Shown here in pieces: positions 1 to 11,905 of a stretch of DNA of 64,000 nucleotides (within the stretch, counting starts at the first letter, position 1; each line of letters opens with the position of its first letter). This DNA comes from Mya arenaria (taxonomy: Eukaryota; Mollusca; Bivalvia; Myida; Myidae), in contig NC_069136.1 of NCBI RefSeq assembly GCF_026914265.1, forward strand, positions 57,535,492 through 57,599,491, written 5' to 3'. A program made the translations under genes and the position numbers. A model generated the notes under the pieces. It searched no databases. It was not told the DNA's origin and saw nothing but the letters and a program-made list of their open reading frames with translations.

Positions 1-802
1 CCAAAAGTTACCTATTTCTTAACACATCATGTGAAGACTTTCTTTTAAGTCTTTACTAATTCTAACCACATTTCTTACACTTGTATAGATCCTGAGTTTT
101 TTTTCATAGTTTTTCAAACTTAACATCTCTTTGCTCCTCAAGTGTATCCAGGTGAAAATCCAATCTCAAGTCAGTTGATAAACTGCATTGCTTAAAATTT
201 AGAACTTCACATCAGCTGTCACCGCCATAACTACTCATATGACACATTGAAGGCTGGGCGTAGCCAGCGTTATGCACTTACGCATCTGTGTAACATCAAT
301 TTGAAAAATGAAAAAATAAATATGGCAAAAAATGGCATCAAATTCAAGGGCTAAGCTAAATATTGATATCAGAATAAAGGGAAGATCAGCTATAGTAAGC
401 ATTGTTTCTCTGTGTTGGATAGCTTACTGAGCCTAAATCAATCACTTGGTTGCTACAAAGTCGACGGCCCCGAATCTATAAATCCCTCCAAATACACATC
501 AGTGCCCAACATGTTAGTTCTATATTTCATTTTTTTTCCCTTGGGGAGCCCCCCTGCGGCTACAGCGATATTCCTCCTTCAACACCATCCCCCTTTCGTG
601 CGTAACATTCAGTAAAGCCTGACTACGTATCTGGAAGGCATATACCAAGTAAACTTAATGCAGTACTTAAAAGTGACTCGCTTTTGTTTTTGGACCAAAT
701 ATTAGTTTTCCCGGTTATGCATCTGAAAAAACTATTTTTATCATTATTTTATGTTATCAATAAAATGCAGAAAAAAATCCAGTGCATAAAAAATTATTTT
801 GG
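1..802. other. AT-rich region, nothing recognised
   Basis: I see no convincing coding exon, RNA gene or clear repeat here. The 67-codon open frame at 412-615 has low-complexity composition, no recognisable motif and no flanking splice sites that I would trust. Confidence 0.5.
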
Positions 803-886
803 TTTTTGTGGGGTTCAAACCCACGCCAGGAAAAACTAAGTAAACAGTAAAAAAAACAGCCGGCTAGTCAACACAGCCACCGGGAC
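803..886 (-). repeat. tRNA-like (SINE-head type) sequence
   Basis: Read on the minus strand this begins with a box-A-like stretch (CCCGGTGGCTGTGTTGAC) and ends with a box-B-like stretch (GGGTTTGAACCCCAC), spaced as in tRNA-derived SINE heads. The part between them is T-rich and does not fold as a clean cloverleaf, so a functional tRNA is unlikely. A tRNA-derived SINE remnant is the best reading. No body or tail repeat could be delimited. Confidence 0.4.
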
Positions 887-1164
887 TTTAACAAAAATGG
901 TGGATATGTTGGCCCCTTAAGGAAACATTCATTTTATCACATGATAATGTCAATCAACCAATCAAGCAACACTACAGCCGTAATTAATTTTGAATACACG
1001 TTTGAAATTGTGGTCTTCAACATTATTTTGCTAAAGGGTTCCAGCTTTTGCTACTTTTTGCTATTTTTGTTTAAACACTCCTAATGATTTGACACACTTT
1101 GCATTTAACAAATTATGAGCTTGTCACTTTTAAACATGTCCCCTAGCAAAAGTCACCAGTTGCC

Positions 1165-4156
1165 TAACTACAGCTCTTTAAAATGTGTCAATCAACTATG
1201 AACATAAGTAAAAATGGTCATTTGGTAAACTACAGTGTTTAAGAATTTGTCCCCCAACCATGATCACCAGTATTTAGATATATGGACATTTGTTAAACTA
1301 CAGTGCTTTAGAACGTGTCCCCGAGCTTTATTAACCAGTAAAAAGATATATGGTCATTTGATAAACTACAGTGCTTTAGAACGTGTCCCCCAGCTATGAT
1401 CACCAGTATGAAGATATATGGTCATTTGATAAACTACAGTGCTTTAGAACGTGTCCCCCAGCTATGACTACCAGTATAAAGATATATGGTCATTTGATAA
1501 ACTACAGTGCCTTAGAACGTGTCCCCCAGCTATGGCTACCAGTATAAAGATATATGGTCATTTGATAAACTATAGTGCTTTAGAACGTGTCCCCCAGCTA
1601 TGACTACCAGTATAAAGATACATGGTCATTTGATAAACTACAGTGCTTTAGAACGTGTCCCCTAACTTTGATCACCAGTATAAAGATATATGGTCATTTG
1701 ATAAACTACAGTTCTCTAGAACATGTCCCCAGCTATGATCACAAGTATAAAGATATATGGTGATTGATAAACTACAGTTCTCTAGAACGTGTCCCCCAGC
1801 TATGACTACCAGTATAAAGATATATGGTCATTTGATAAACTACAGTGCTTTAGAACGTGTCCCCCAGCTATGATCACCAGTATAAAGATATATGGTCATT
1901 TGATAAACTACAGTGCTTTAGAACGTGTCCCCGAGCTATGACTACCTGTATAAAGATATATGGTCATTTGATAAACTTCAGTGCTTTAGAACGTGTACCC
2001 GAGCTATGACTAACAGTATAAAGATATATGGTCATTTGATAAACTACAGTGCTTTAGAACGTGTCCCCGAGCTATGACTACCTGTATAAAGATATATGGT
2101 CCTTTGATAAACTATAGTGCTTTAGAACGTGTCCCAAAGCTATAACTACCAGTATGGAGATATATGGTCATTTGATAAACTACAGTGCTCTAGAACGTGT
2201 CCCAAAGCTATGACTACCTGTATAGAGATATATGGTCATTTGATAAACTAGAGTGCTTTAGAACGTGTCCCCCAGCTATGACCACCAGCATGGAGAGATA
2301 TGGTCATTTGATAAACTACAGTGCTTTAGAACGTGTCCCCCAGGTATTACTACCAGTATAAAGTTATATGGTCATTTGATAAACTACAGTGCTTTAGAAC
2401 GTGTCCCCCAGCTATGACTACCAGTATAAAGATATATGGTCATTTGATAAACTATAGTGCTTTAGAACGTGTCCCCCAGCTATGACTACCAGTATAAAGA
2501 TACATGGTCATTTGATAAACTACAGTGCTTTAGAACGTGTCCCCTAGCTTTGATCACCAGTATAAAGATATATGGTCATTTGATAAACTACAGTTCTCTA
2601 GAACGTGTCCCCCAGCTATGATCACAAGTATAAAGATATATGGTCATTTGATAAACTACAGTTCTCTAGAACGTGTCCCCCAGCTATGACTACCAGTATA
2701 AAGATATATGGTCATTTGATAAACTACAGAGCTTTAGAACGTGTCCCCCAGCTATGATCACCAATATAAAGATATATGGTCATTTGATAAACTATAGAGC
2801 TTTAGAACGTGTCCCCCAGCTATGATCACCAGTATAAAGATATATTGTCATTTGATAAACTACAGTGCTCTAGAACGTGTCCCCTAGCTTTGATCACCAG
2901 TATAAAGATATATGGTCATTTGATAAACTACAGGGCTTTAGAACGTGTCCCCGAGCTATGACTACCTGTATAAAGATATATGGTCATTTGATAAACTACA
3001 GTGCTTTAGAACGTGTACCCGAGCTATGACTAACAGTATAAAGATATATGGTCATTTGATAAACTACAGTGCTTTAGAACATGTCCCCCAGCTATGACTA
3101 CCAGTATAAAGATATATGGTCATTTGATAAACTATAGTGCTTTAGAACGTGTCCCAAAGCTATTACTACCAGTATAGAGATATATGGTCATTTGATAAAC
3201 TACAGTGCTTTAGAACGTGTCCCCCAGCTATGACCACCAGCATGGAGAGATATGGTCATTTGATAAACTACAGTGCTTTAGAACGTGTCCCCCAGGTATT
3301 ACTACCAGTATAAAGATATATGGTCATTTGATAAACTACAGTGCTCTAGAACGTGTCCCCTAGCTTTGATCACCAGTATAAAGATATATGGTCATTTGAT
3401 AAACTACAGTGCTCTAGAACGTGTCCCCCAGCTTTGATCACCAGTATAAAGATATATGGTCATTTGATAAATAACAGTGCTTAAGAACATATCCCTAAGC
3501 TTTGACTACCAGTATAAAGATATATGGTCAACTGTTGAACTACAGTGCTTTAGAATGTGTCCCCCAGCTATGATCACCAGTATAAAGATAAATGGTCATT
3601 TGATAAACTACAGTGCTTTAGAACGTGTATCCCAGCTATGACTACCAGTATAAAGATATATGGTCATTTGATAAACTACAGTGCTTTAGAACATGTCCCT
3701 AAGCATTGACTACCAGTATAAAGATAATAGTCATTTGATAAACTACAGTGCTTTAGAACGTGTCCCCCAGGTATGACTACCATTATAAAGATATATGGTC
3801 AACTGTTAAACTACAATGCTTTAGAACGTGTCCCCAGCTATGACTACCAATATAAAGATATATGGTCATTTGATAAACTACAGTGCTTAAGAACGTGTCC
3901 CCCAGCTTTGACTACCAGTATAAAGATAAAGGTCATTTGATAAATTGCAGTGCTTTAGTACGTGTCCCCCAGCCATGACTACCAGTATAAAGATATATGG
4001 GCAACTGTTAAACTACAGTGCTTTAGAATGTGTCCCCCAGCTATGACTACCAGTATAAAGATATATGGTCATTTGATAAACTACAGTGCTTTAGAACGTG
4101 TCCAAAGCTATTACTACCAGTATAGAGATATATGGTCATTTGATAAAGTACAGTGT
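1165..4156. repeat. 68-bp satellite array (about 43 units)
   Basis: Near-identical units follow each other head to tail with a 68-bp period. Landmarks inside a unit are TTTAGAACGTGTCCCCCAGC, CCAGTATAAAGATATATGG and TCATTTGATAAACTACAG. The first few units (about 1165-1290) and some near 3480-3800 are diverged, while the core units differ by only a few bases. The period is not a multiple of three, so the short open frames inside it (for example 3962-4177) are artefacts. Higher-order structure is visible: blocks of several units with shared variants (CCCGAGC, CCCAAAGC, CCAGCATGGAGAG) recur near 2040-2340 and 2940-3290, which suggests multi-unit duplication. Confidence 0.95.
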
Positions 4157-4884
4157 AGATCTTCCTTTATTTCTTAATTGTTTGATTTACCCTAATTATT
4201 TCATAAAATAATCATGGGAAAATGTGGTAACTACTTTCATTATTATTTTTTTTATAAACACAATCAAAATTGAGTTCGTTTTGACAAGAGAAATTTATGA
4301 TAAACATTGTCAACCTTAAAACATTGTCAACCTTAATACTTTGCTGCAAAGGCAAATGTAATGTATATTTTCTATTTACACAAATATCTATGACGTAAAT
4401 AGACCATCCAAACACCTGCTGAAATCCGCACTGTCGTTTATCTGGCAATACTACAATCCGTACTGTACCTTAGGCTAACCCATAACATAAGCTTGCTGTT
4501 TCATTAAAGCAAGTATACTAAAGCCAGAGCCGAATAAAGTTGAATGACGACTTTTAAAGACATACCGTTGCTTAGTGTTGCATGGCTATTATGTTGGAAA
4601 GAACTACCGTAGTGTAGTAACTGTTTCTAAGACAAAGAACCACAGTGTACTAATGCTGGTTTTAAAATTCATAATCCTTCTTATTTGAATGACAAACACA
4701 CCACCAATTTGTGAAAAATGTGCATTTTGCGGCTGCGGAACTGGATGTACGCATTATTCCGGTACGTCACAGTCGTCTACAGTATTCCTACAGTAAAACA
4801 GTAGCGGTAACCAGCACCCTTGATAAAATGGTCTGCATTAGGCGATTACGGTAGCGCGCCGATTTATGGTAGCGGTATTCGAAA
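4157..4884. other. Unassigned spacer
   Basis: This is spacer between the satellite and the duplicated propeller locus. The minus-strand frame at 4212-4448 has no recognisable motif. I see no repeat shared with the rest of the window. Confidence 0.5.
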
Positions 4885-6198
4885 GGATATAATATTTACG
4901 TCATCTCGCGATTTTTTTTCTCCTCCTTGTGCGTCAAGTTTTAAATCCGAAGCATATACATTTGCTTTTTAATCTGTTTGGACATACTGTTAGTGAAAAT
5001 GACAGTTCAGTTGATTTGTGTTGCGTTTGTTTTATATAATTTAGATAAAAGATCTAATATCATATACGTAAAGGTCATAAAAAGTATATACGTATAGAAA
5101 AAAACAAACAAATTTATCTGCGTAAATGACGCCAATTAATGTATACACCTGTGCATTTATAATGGCTATGATGATTTTTAACTCCTACATGTATGTTGCC
5201 TGTTCGAACAGTTTTGCATTTCATTTAATACGGATATTAATTCATTGAGATAAACATTACGGTAGTTATATGAATAATGACAATTCACTAAACTTGTTTA
5301 AACGGTGATTTTAATGGAGAAAGGAAGAAAAACAGCAAAATTCATTTGATCTAAACAAACGTCGTTTATTGTTGACTTTCGTAAAGGAAATAAACACATG
5401 TTTTCTTTCCCTAAATTTGAGTTTTACAAAATTCAGATGTTATTTAGAAATTTATTAGTGTAATTGATTTAAAGTTTAGACATTAAATTATATCTACCTG
5501 AATCAAACATTGAATTTAATTAATAATAAAAATTATTAACTTATTTAACATTATACGTGTTTGTATTGCTAGGTTTTACCATGTATCATGCATTTTTTTA
5601 TCTAATTGTCAAGTATAACTTCTGTATAATAATTGTCTGCTTCTGTGTTCATGTCTGAGGCCCTTACTAAGTGGTCACGTGACACTGTAGTCGTGGCCTT
5701 ATCGTAATCGGCGTGATCTCAATTAAAAGAACGAAAAAGTATGAATATGAAATTTGCAATCAAGCAAAGAAAGGCTAAACAAAGAAAAGTATAATTTAAG
5801 ACAATATGAATGACTTATAAATACAGTAATATATAAGATGTATATAGACGAAAATAGAGACTTAGTTCTTTAATTTCAAACTGCTATTTTCCAATACGAA
5901 TCGATACAAATAAAAAATATATTTAATGATTTTGTAATGATAGCCTTTTCAGATTTAAGCGCGTTGTATAGAATATATTTTGCGAAGGGTTATTTTTAAA
6001 ACGGTTTATAATAAAGTTAATAATTCATATAAGTTTATGTCTGCAAAAGATATCTATCTTTAGGCGAACAAGCGTTTACTTCAAGATATCGGGTAATTTA
6101 ACCATTAAGCTTAAGATATATATATACGCAATGTCAATAAGCTTTTGTCTATTCATGAAATTGGCTCATGAACAAATCTTATATCACGGAAGTTTAAA

Positions 6199-6297
6199 AT
6201 GGCGACGTTGAGGAGTAATAAAGGAATTGACGTGAATTCGAACCACCTGCTTAGGGAGGGTATTAGAAGTGTAAATATTACAGCATGTTGTTATTAA
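6199..6297 (+). pseudogene. Upstream N-terminal start remnant of the propeller family
   Basis: ATGGCGACGTTGAGGAGTAA opens a 32-codon frame starting MATLRSNKGIDV, closely matching the real N-terminus of copy C (MATFRSNRRLDS). The frame then stops instead of entering the propeller. The same remnant occurs upstream of copy B near 35777 with ATG mutated to ACG, and near 13619. It is either a fossil of the ancestral first coding segment or a small upstream open frame in the 5' leader of copy A. I favour a fossil. Confidence 0.5.
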
Positions 6298-6516
6298 ACT
6301 CGAATGATTTTATCAAGGAAAATAAAGTGCTGTGGTGGCCTTGACGTTTCAGTTGTAACAAAGATATCAGAGATCTTTAATCGCAGTATGCACATGTATT
6401 CACGATAATTATAGTTTAGCATGTAACGGGATTAGATGAAATAATATCAGTAACATCAATCAAACACACTTTGAATAAAATATTTAATTTATAACTACAT
6501 ACGGCGTAGGCATACA

Positions 6517-6524
6517 TATAAAAG
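6517..6524 (+). promoter_or_regulatory. Candidate TATA box of propeller copy A
   Basis: TATAAAAG lies 33 bp before the ATG of copy A. The matching positions of copy B (CAATTAAAGG) and copy A' (GTGTCATAAG) have lost the motif. With usual spacing, transcription would begin only a few bases before the ATG, giving a very short leader. That may mean the real start site is further upstream. Confidence 0.45.
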
Positions 6525-6556
6525 ACAGAGGATAGCTGCTTTTAAAATCATCTACG

Positions 6557-7549
6557 ATGGCTAAGTTGGCTAGAAAAATTGACGTGAAGAAAGGAAACGA
6601 ACAGAATTGGTATATATCGGGAATGTGTTTGGTATCTGATGAAAAACATAACTATCTTGTTGTTGCTGATGCCAATACAAACAGTTTGAAGCTCATCAAT
6701 CTGGACTGCGATAAAATTGATCAGAAAGTCATCCTTCCGAAAGCGCCACGTTCTGTCGCGGCCTTGTCAAAAGGTTATATTGCAGTAACCATCCCGAGCC
6801 AGGAGCAAGTTTCGATACAGTTCTACAGATTAAAGGAGTCTGTTTTGGAACTTCAGTTGATTCCGATTCTAGATAAAGAAGACAGGGCTATTGTAAAATT
6901 AGAGAACTGTTACGGTTTGGATGTCGTCGAAAACCACATGATTGTTACGATCTGTCCTCCAACGAACGGCGAGCACGGGGAAACAGAAAATGAAGAAGAG
7001 AAAAAGGAGTTGGATTACACTGCCGCCATGGTTTTTAAGTATGAAGGAGATAAGCTCACCCTACTTCATACTATTTCTCGGGAAAAAATGGCTAATTCCA
7101 GTTATGGCAGACCGATTTATGTGAAAGGTGTATCGTTACCCAACGGCAAGCGCGGTTTTATAACATCCGACGTTATTGATCGACAGGTTTCCATGTACCA
7201 GTATACCGAAGATGGAAATAACGAAGAAAATACGTTGTTGCTGTGGAAACAGAGAGATGAATGTCTTTACCTTGAAGAACCAAGATGCATGGTTTCACTC
7301 GATAAGGACACTCTTCTAGCGATTGGCAGGCTATCTGGAAATGTAGCTGTACTAAAAATTTACAATGAGTGTTTGAAGTTTGAACGCAATGTGATCAAAG
7401 ATAACCTGATACGCCCTTGTTCATCTTGCTTCTTGCCTGATCAGAAGATAATATTCATCAGCTGTTCTAATATCAAACAGGAGCCAATTGAACAGTGGGA
7501 AAGCAATCAAAGGTTTATACAGGTCTGGAAAATTAATGATGATAAATAG
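6557..7549 (+). CDS. Propeller copy A: TRIM/NHL-like beta-propeller protein, intact
   Basis: The 330-codon intronless frame encodes a soluble, probably intracellular protein without signal peptide or membrane segment. From about residue 17 it shows the strand rhythm of a beta-propeller: an opening WYISGMCLVSDE, then YLVVADANTNSLKLINL, SVAALSKGYIAVTIP, YGLDVVENHMIVTI, and late blades containing CMVSLDKDTLLAIGRLSG and CSSCFLPDQKIIFISCSN, ending FIQVWKINDDK. An acidic loop (EHGETENEEEKKELD) lies near residues 135-155. The blades resemble the C-terminal NHL-like half of molluscan TRIM-type proteins, but no RING, B-box or coiled coil precedes them. Family assignment comes from pattern and is inferred. 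It is the only family member here with an uninterrupted frame. An ATG-proximal TATA-like motif supports expression. A WD40-like propeller is the alternative. Confidence 0.8.
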   Translation: MAKLARKIDVKKGNEQNWYISGMCLVSDEKHNYLVVADANTNSLKLINLDCDKIDQKVILPKAPRSVAALSKGYIAVTIPSQEQVSIQFYRLKESVLELQLIPILDKEDRAIVKLENCYGLDVVENHMIVTICPPTNGEHGETENEEEKKELDYTAAMVFKYEGDKLTLLHTISREKMANSSYGRPIYVKGVSLPNGKRGFITSDVIDRQVSMYQYTEDGNNEENTLLLWKQRDECLYLEEPRCMVSLDKDTLLAIGRLSGNVAVLKIYNECLKFERNVIKDNLIRPCSSCFLPDQKIIFISCSNIKQEPIEQWESNQRFIQVWKINDDK

Positions 7550-8027
7550 AATCAATAAGCTTTTTCTATTTAAACACATTTGTGAGAACCAATGTTTATA
7601 TTGACATGAACAAGAAATATTGACCTGAAAATTTGATATAAGCTTCAATAGTTCAGATTTACCTTGAGATGTGAACTAGACTTTGAAAAGTTATTTTGAG
7701 ATAATTTTATTTGCATCACCCTATCAAATGTGTTTTAGTTATTGATCAGGGTGTCACGGAATATTGTGGCAAATTCAATTTTTTTACGGATTTTTTTTAT
7801 ACATTTCGATTCAATTTTGTTAATAGTTTTACCTGGAATGAATGTAAAACTATCGATGCAGTTCGAAAAATGTTCCACCTATTCGAGATTTAAATTCAAA
7901 ATATCAGTATTGTTAGGAAACAACACGATATTGAAACACTGTATTGTAAACGTAGTAATACTGTATTACTATTGAAGAAAAATTGTTAATTAGTCTAATT
8001 TTGTGACTGTTCTTATAACTTAACACT

Positions 8028-8263
8028 GGGCCGATTGTTCAGAACTTTGTTAAAGTTAACAACGTGAAAAACATTGCTACTTTGAATTTGTTTAATGGAA
8101 ACAATTGTGATCTGTAGTGTTCTCACACTTTTTAGACGACCGATTTAGCTGTTCTATGTTAATTTCAATATAGTATTACAAACTAAAATATTTAACAGTT
8201 GAAAGTTAACAACGATATCGTTAATCACGTTGTTTAATTTAAGAAAGTTCTGAACAATCGGGC
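8028..8263. mobile_element. Foldback MITE, family 5 (copy in A block)
   Basis: The ends are inverted: GGGCCGATTGTTCAGAAC at the left and GTTCTGAACAATCGGGCT at the right, with the pairing continuing inward through GTTAACAACGT-like sequence. There is no coding capacity. The orthologous copy lies at 17769-18018 in the duplicated block, and an independent copy lies at 54741-55003. A precise target duplication is not evident. Confidence 0.8.
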
Positions 8264-8284
8264 TATTTTATGTCATATATTTTA

Positions 8285-8632
8285 TTATAGTGTCGAAATA
8301 TATCGTAGATGACAATTTTGTGTGCAGAAATATAGTAAAATGCAAATTATGTTTCGAATTATATCGTGGATGACAATAATGTGTCGAAATATATCGTTCA
8401 CGACAATCATGTGTCATAATATATCGTAGACAACAATAATGTGTTGAAATATATCGAAGATGGCAAATATGTGTTTAAACATTTCGTATGTGACAATTAT
8501 GTGTCGACATATATCGTAGATGACAATTATGTGACGAAATGTATTGCAGATGACAATTATGTGTTTACACAATTCGTATGTGACAATTTTGTGTCGACAT
8601 ATATCGTATATGACAATATTCATCTGAAATAA
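8285..8632. repeat. 30-bp minisatellite, downstream of copy A
   Basis: About a dozen diverged units follow the consensus ATATATCGTAGATGACAATT plus ATGTGTCGAA, period 30 bp. The block is shared with 18045-18560 downstream of copy A'. Because 30 is a multiple of three, frames stay open on both strands (8414-8656 minus, 8441-8632 plus). These are not considered genes. Confidence 0.85.
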
Positions 8633-8639
8633 TATTATA

Positions 8640-9464
8640 TGATATTCCGTACTCACTCATTTACACGTGAAGTGTTTACATCTTTGTACTGTTCTATGAA
8701 TATATAAGGCCATTAAACGATACTTTGTTGAAAGATAGAGCAGCATGCGTTAACAGCTGCATTTACTGGTCCTACTTGTCTCTCACAACTGCAATGATAG
8801 TAAACCATTTCGCGTAAGTAGACGCTAACGAAACCAGTTTAATCAATATTTGTTAGGTAAAATAAAATTAATATCAGCTCTTAGGATGATAACATGTACA
8901 ATTATTCCTCGAAACGTAAATGGCAACCTCGCCTTACCCCTCGGTTCACTTTTTCTTTCTCGGGTTATATTATACGCTCTCACCCTCAATTGGACTTGAT
9001 ATTTATATAAATGTGTTAATTTTACATTATGAAAAATTAAGAAGTTATTGTTTGGTATTTAAAGGTAGAGCGCAGGAAAGTGTCACGACCAAATGTTGCA
9101 TACCAGTAAATAAGATAAAACTGCACCCTGTGTGAAAATATCTCAGTGACACCTGCATGCGCTCGGTGTTAATTTTTCCTTTAAAAACGGACAATCGGCA
9201 ATACCAACGCTTTTGGTGCGAAACCACGTGCATCGCGCGCCATTTCTGACGTCATTTGTTGGCTGCGCGGAAAACAATTCGGAACAAAATGCAGTTTAAT
9301 GCATACTTTGATAAGATTTACCTTTTGCGTTTTATCTTTATTAAGAATTGTTGGGATAAGGGTGAGGTTTGTGCACATAAACTGGTTTAAACCCCCAGTA
9401 AATTTACATTTTACCGATCGTTCCAAGGTGGTACCTAACAATTCTTGATAAACATACTAATTAT
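8640..9464. other. Flank with an insertion-deletion difference between duplicates
   Basis: 8640-8955 matches 18590-18930 in the A' block. From about 8956 to 9760 the A block carries sequence not found at the corresponding place in the A' block, which resumes near 18925. No coding exon is recognised. Confidence 0.5.
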
Positions 9465-9487
9465 TTATATATATATATATATATATA
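9465..9487. repeat. (TA)n microsatellite
   Basis: An uninterrupted run of TA dinucleotides immediately precedes the dispersed repeat at 9488-9650, consistent with a repeat-element end. Confidence 0.8.
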
Positions 9488-9650
9488 GTATTTATGCACT
9501 GTGCTGTTTGTAGAGTTTTGTGCTGTTCTATGATTCTTGTTTGTGATTTTGTGTTCTATGTCTTTGGCGTTTGCCCATTGCCACTAAACCGGGTTTATGT
9601 TTAAACTTTTTGCTACTGAGCTTGTTTCTGTATCTTTATGCATATATATT
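9488..9650 (+). repeat. Dispersed repeat (copy 1), CTTTGGCGTTTGCCC type
   Basis: This stretch contains AGTTTTGTGCTGTTCT, GTCTTTGGCGTTTGCCC, AAACCGGGTTTATG and TTGCTACTGAGCTTGTTTCT. A second copy is at 20085-20255. The two copies sit at different places within the duplicated A and A' blocks, so they are not simply a product of the block duplication. This looks like the conserved part or 3' tail of a mobile element. No coding region is attached. Confidence 0.7.
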
Positions 9651-9769
9651 TACATGTTACTCTATACAAAACTGCCTGTAACAGCAGTCTATAGTTAAAT
9701 ATTTATGAAATATTGATGCCGTATATGACCCTTAACCTACGTGGTCCTTTGGGGACATTTTTAAAAAAA

Positions 9770-11905
9770 GAAGAATTTGCATGTCTGGACAAATGCAGAA
9801 GAAACAAAATTTAACTAAGAACTTGTCTGAAGACTTCGTGGTTTTCTACTTAACACGTGGATCAACTTTTCTGTTTTGTTTTACAAACATGTTCATTTGT
9901 AAAAAACTTTCACATATAGGCATTTATATCAGTTTAATAATTTACTTGAAGGACAGAGGTCTATTTCATGACAGGACGAGTATATGTGTGTTTGTGTTCC
10001 TTTCGAGACCCGGTCAAACGGTTCGTTAAATAAAGCAAATATCCAACGAAAAAGCAAAGGATTTTTTAAGTCAAAAACATGATCTCATCGGTTCCATGTT
10101 TGAAGTATACTCGTATGGTTATTTCAAGGACAATGTCCCCCTTTTAAGCTTTTTGCCAATATTGACTCGGTACGGTTAAGATAATACATTGTATTTTAGG
10201 TCGCCATCGACAGTAAATATGTCCAGTTTTAAAAACAAATCAAACAGTATTACTATTCTAATGAATGAAGCAAAACATGGACACGGCATTAGTATATTTC
10301 GCATAAACATATTTCAAATTAAAATACCCATAGAAAATTGTGAAATGCAGTTATATATGTATGTCATATTCCTCTCATCAATAAAAACGAGTTCTTATTA
10401 AGGGTATTCCTCAGTGCTATAATCTTTAACGTTTCAAGTCAAGATTGGCAAAAGTGTTTGATAGCATGATATTGTCCTTGAAATTATCACATGAGTGTAC
10501 CTTATACATGGACCCGATTAAGTCGTATAGTTGATGTAATCAGACTTCTTCGCTATCTCTTTTTATTATATTCGTAACTCACGAGCTGATTGTCTGGATT
10601 TGAAATGAAAAACACACAACACATTTACCAGTCATTGAAACCGGGTCTGCCCTTTATGTTCAAACAAGCATATAGTTGAACGTGTTATCAATTTTTGTAT
10701 CTTCAAAATTAAAAAACGTAGATTGCATTGAGAGCCTTAGTCGTGTGGTATATAATGTGTTTAAAGTTGGTTTGAATTACCAAAGCATAACATGTTTCAT
10801 TTTGTTAATACATTTTGAATTTCAATGTTAATCAAGAAAAATACATGTACTATTTGCAACCATTTGCAACATATTTTGATTTTTTTTAAACATTTCACTT
10901 TTTGACATTCGCCACCCACTTTTGCAATGTGGAATACCATTAATAAACACTCGTTTTTATTGATGAAAGGAATATCAAGAACCCTGAATTTGTGAGATGG
11001 TGTTTGTACTCAACTAACTGAATTGCAGAACGTTGTATTCATGTTTATATTTTAATTTGTTCAATTAGATGGTAGTGGTTTGTTTTTCAAATCTGCCTTA
11101 CTTAAAATTGGTTAATCAGCAGTATATCGTCATTGATTATTGTTAGTTGAATGGGGATACTATTACATATTGTAAATGATATTATATCGAATTAAAATCG
11201 TCGCTCGACATTCATAGGGCCTGAACACGTTCAATATAATAAACGCTTAATACACACAATATCCTATTCTTAATTTAGTTCAGATGTATCCAAATGCAAC
11301 ATGGCATTTGGTATTTTGATATATCAATTAAGGCGCTGCCTCACAGGGAAGACGCATCGATAAAAATTCACTCCTTTATACAATTCATTTTTTGATCAAT
11401 CATTTAAGTCTAAATTGTGAATTGTTATGCATAATGATATATCTATTGATTTTATTCTAATTTAAAAGAATAGCTTGCTCGTCAATACGTTATTCCTAAT
11501 GGTTCAGCCTAGCTGAGGCAGTCGAAGGCTGGCAATGCACCACTGCGTGGGAAGCGATGAATATTCACGCACCACTAAAACGGAAGCGAAGCCCGCTTAT
11601 AAGCTACTGTAAGAGAGGGGAATTCCATTAATTCACCGACTGACACTGTCAAAAAACAACAAAGGACTTTAACGCGAGACTGTACTTGAAACCTTAGCTA
11701 TTTATGTGCCACTGTAAGGGAACGGCAGACATCTTTCAAAATATAAATAAGATAACAAAATGCCACCACTGCATTACTTGAGCCGAATGTCTCTAAAGCG
11801 CACTGTAAATGAGACACTTAACAGGTGGCGTATGTCACAAGAACACCACTGAAAGGGAACCATAGGCCTTTAACGCGACAATGTAAGGAAACTGAGGGTC
11901 TTTTG
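9770..11905. repeat. 3' part of duplicated block A (paired with 18930-21327)
   Basis: Most of this stretch aligns with 18930-21327. Examples are ATTGTCCTTGAAATTATCAC, GGTGTTTGTACTCAACTAAC and CCTAGCTGAGGCAGTCGAAG against their near-identical counterparts. Similarity ends at GGAAACTGAGGGTCTT in both blocks. Open frames at 9781-10029, 10189-10401 and 19443-19712 are not conserved between the two copies in frame and length, which argues against coding function. Confidence 0.8.

Larger units (their letters stand above)
4885..6556 (+). repeat. Upstream block of propeller copy A, duplicated at 31535-36088
   Basis: The sequence from ATATTTACGTCATCTCGCGA onward is repeated almost base for base upstream of copy B (31535-31805, then 34796-36088, with a LINE between). 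Blocks such as AGTGGTCACGTGACACTGTA and CATCTACGATGGCT are shared. This marks a segmental duplication carrying the gene and at least 1.6 kb of 5' flank. A 118-bp stretch, 5144-5261, is present here but missing in copy B, where the LINE sits. Confidence 0.9.

Noticed and set aside
803..886. Functional tRNA gene
   Set aside because: Box-like sequences are present but the acceptor and anticodon stems do not form; the same holds at 21966 and 56996.
1165..4156. CRISPR-like array
   Set aside because: Units are contiguous 68-bp repeats without unique spacers, in a eukaryotic context.
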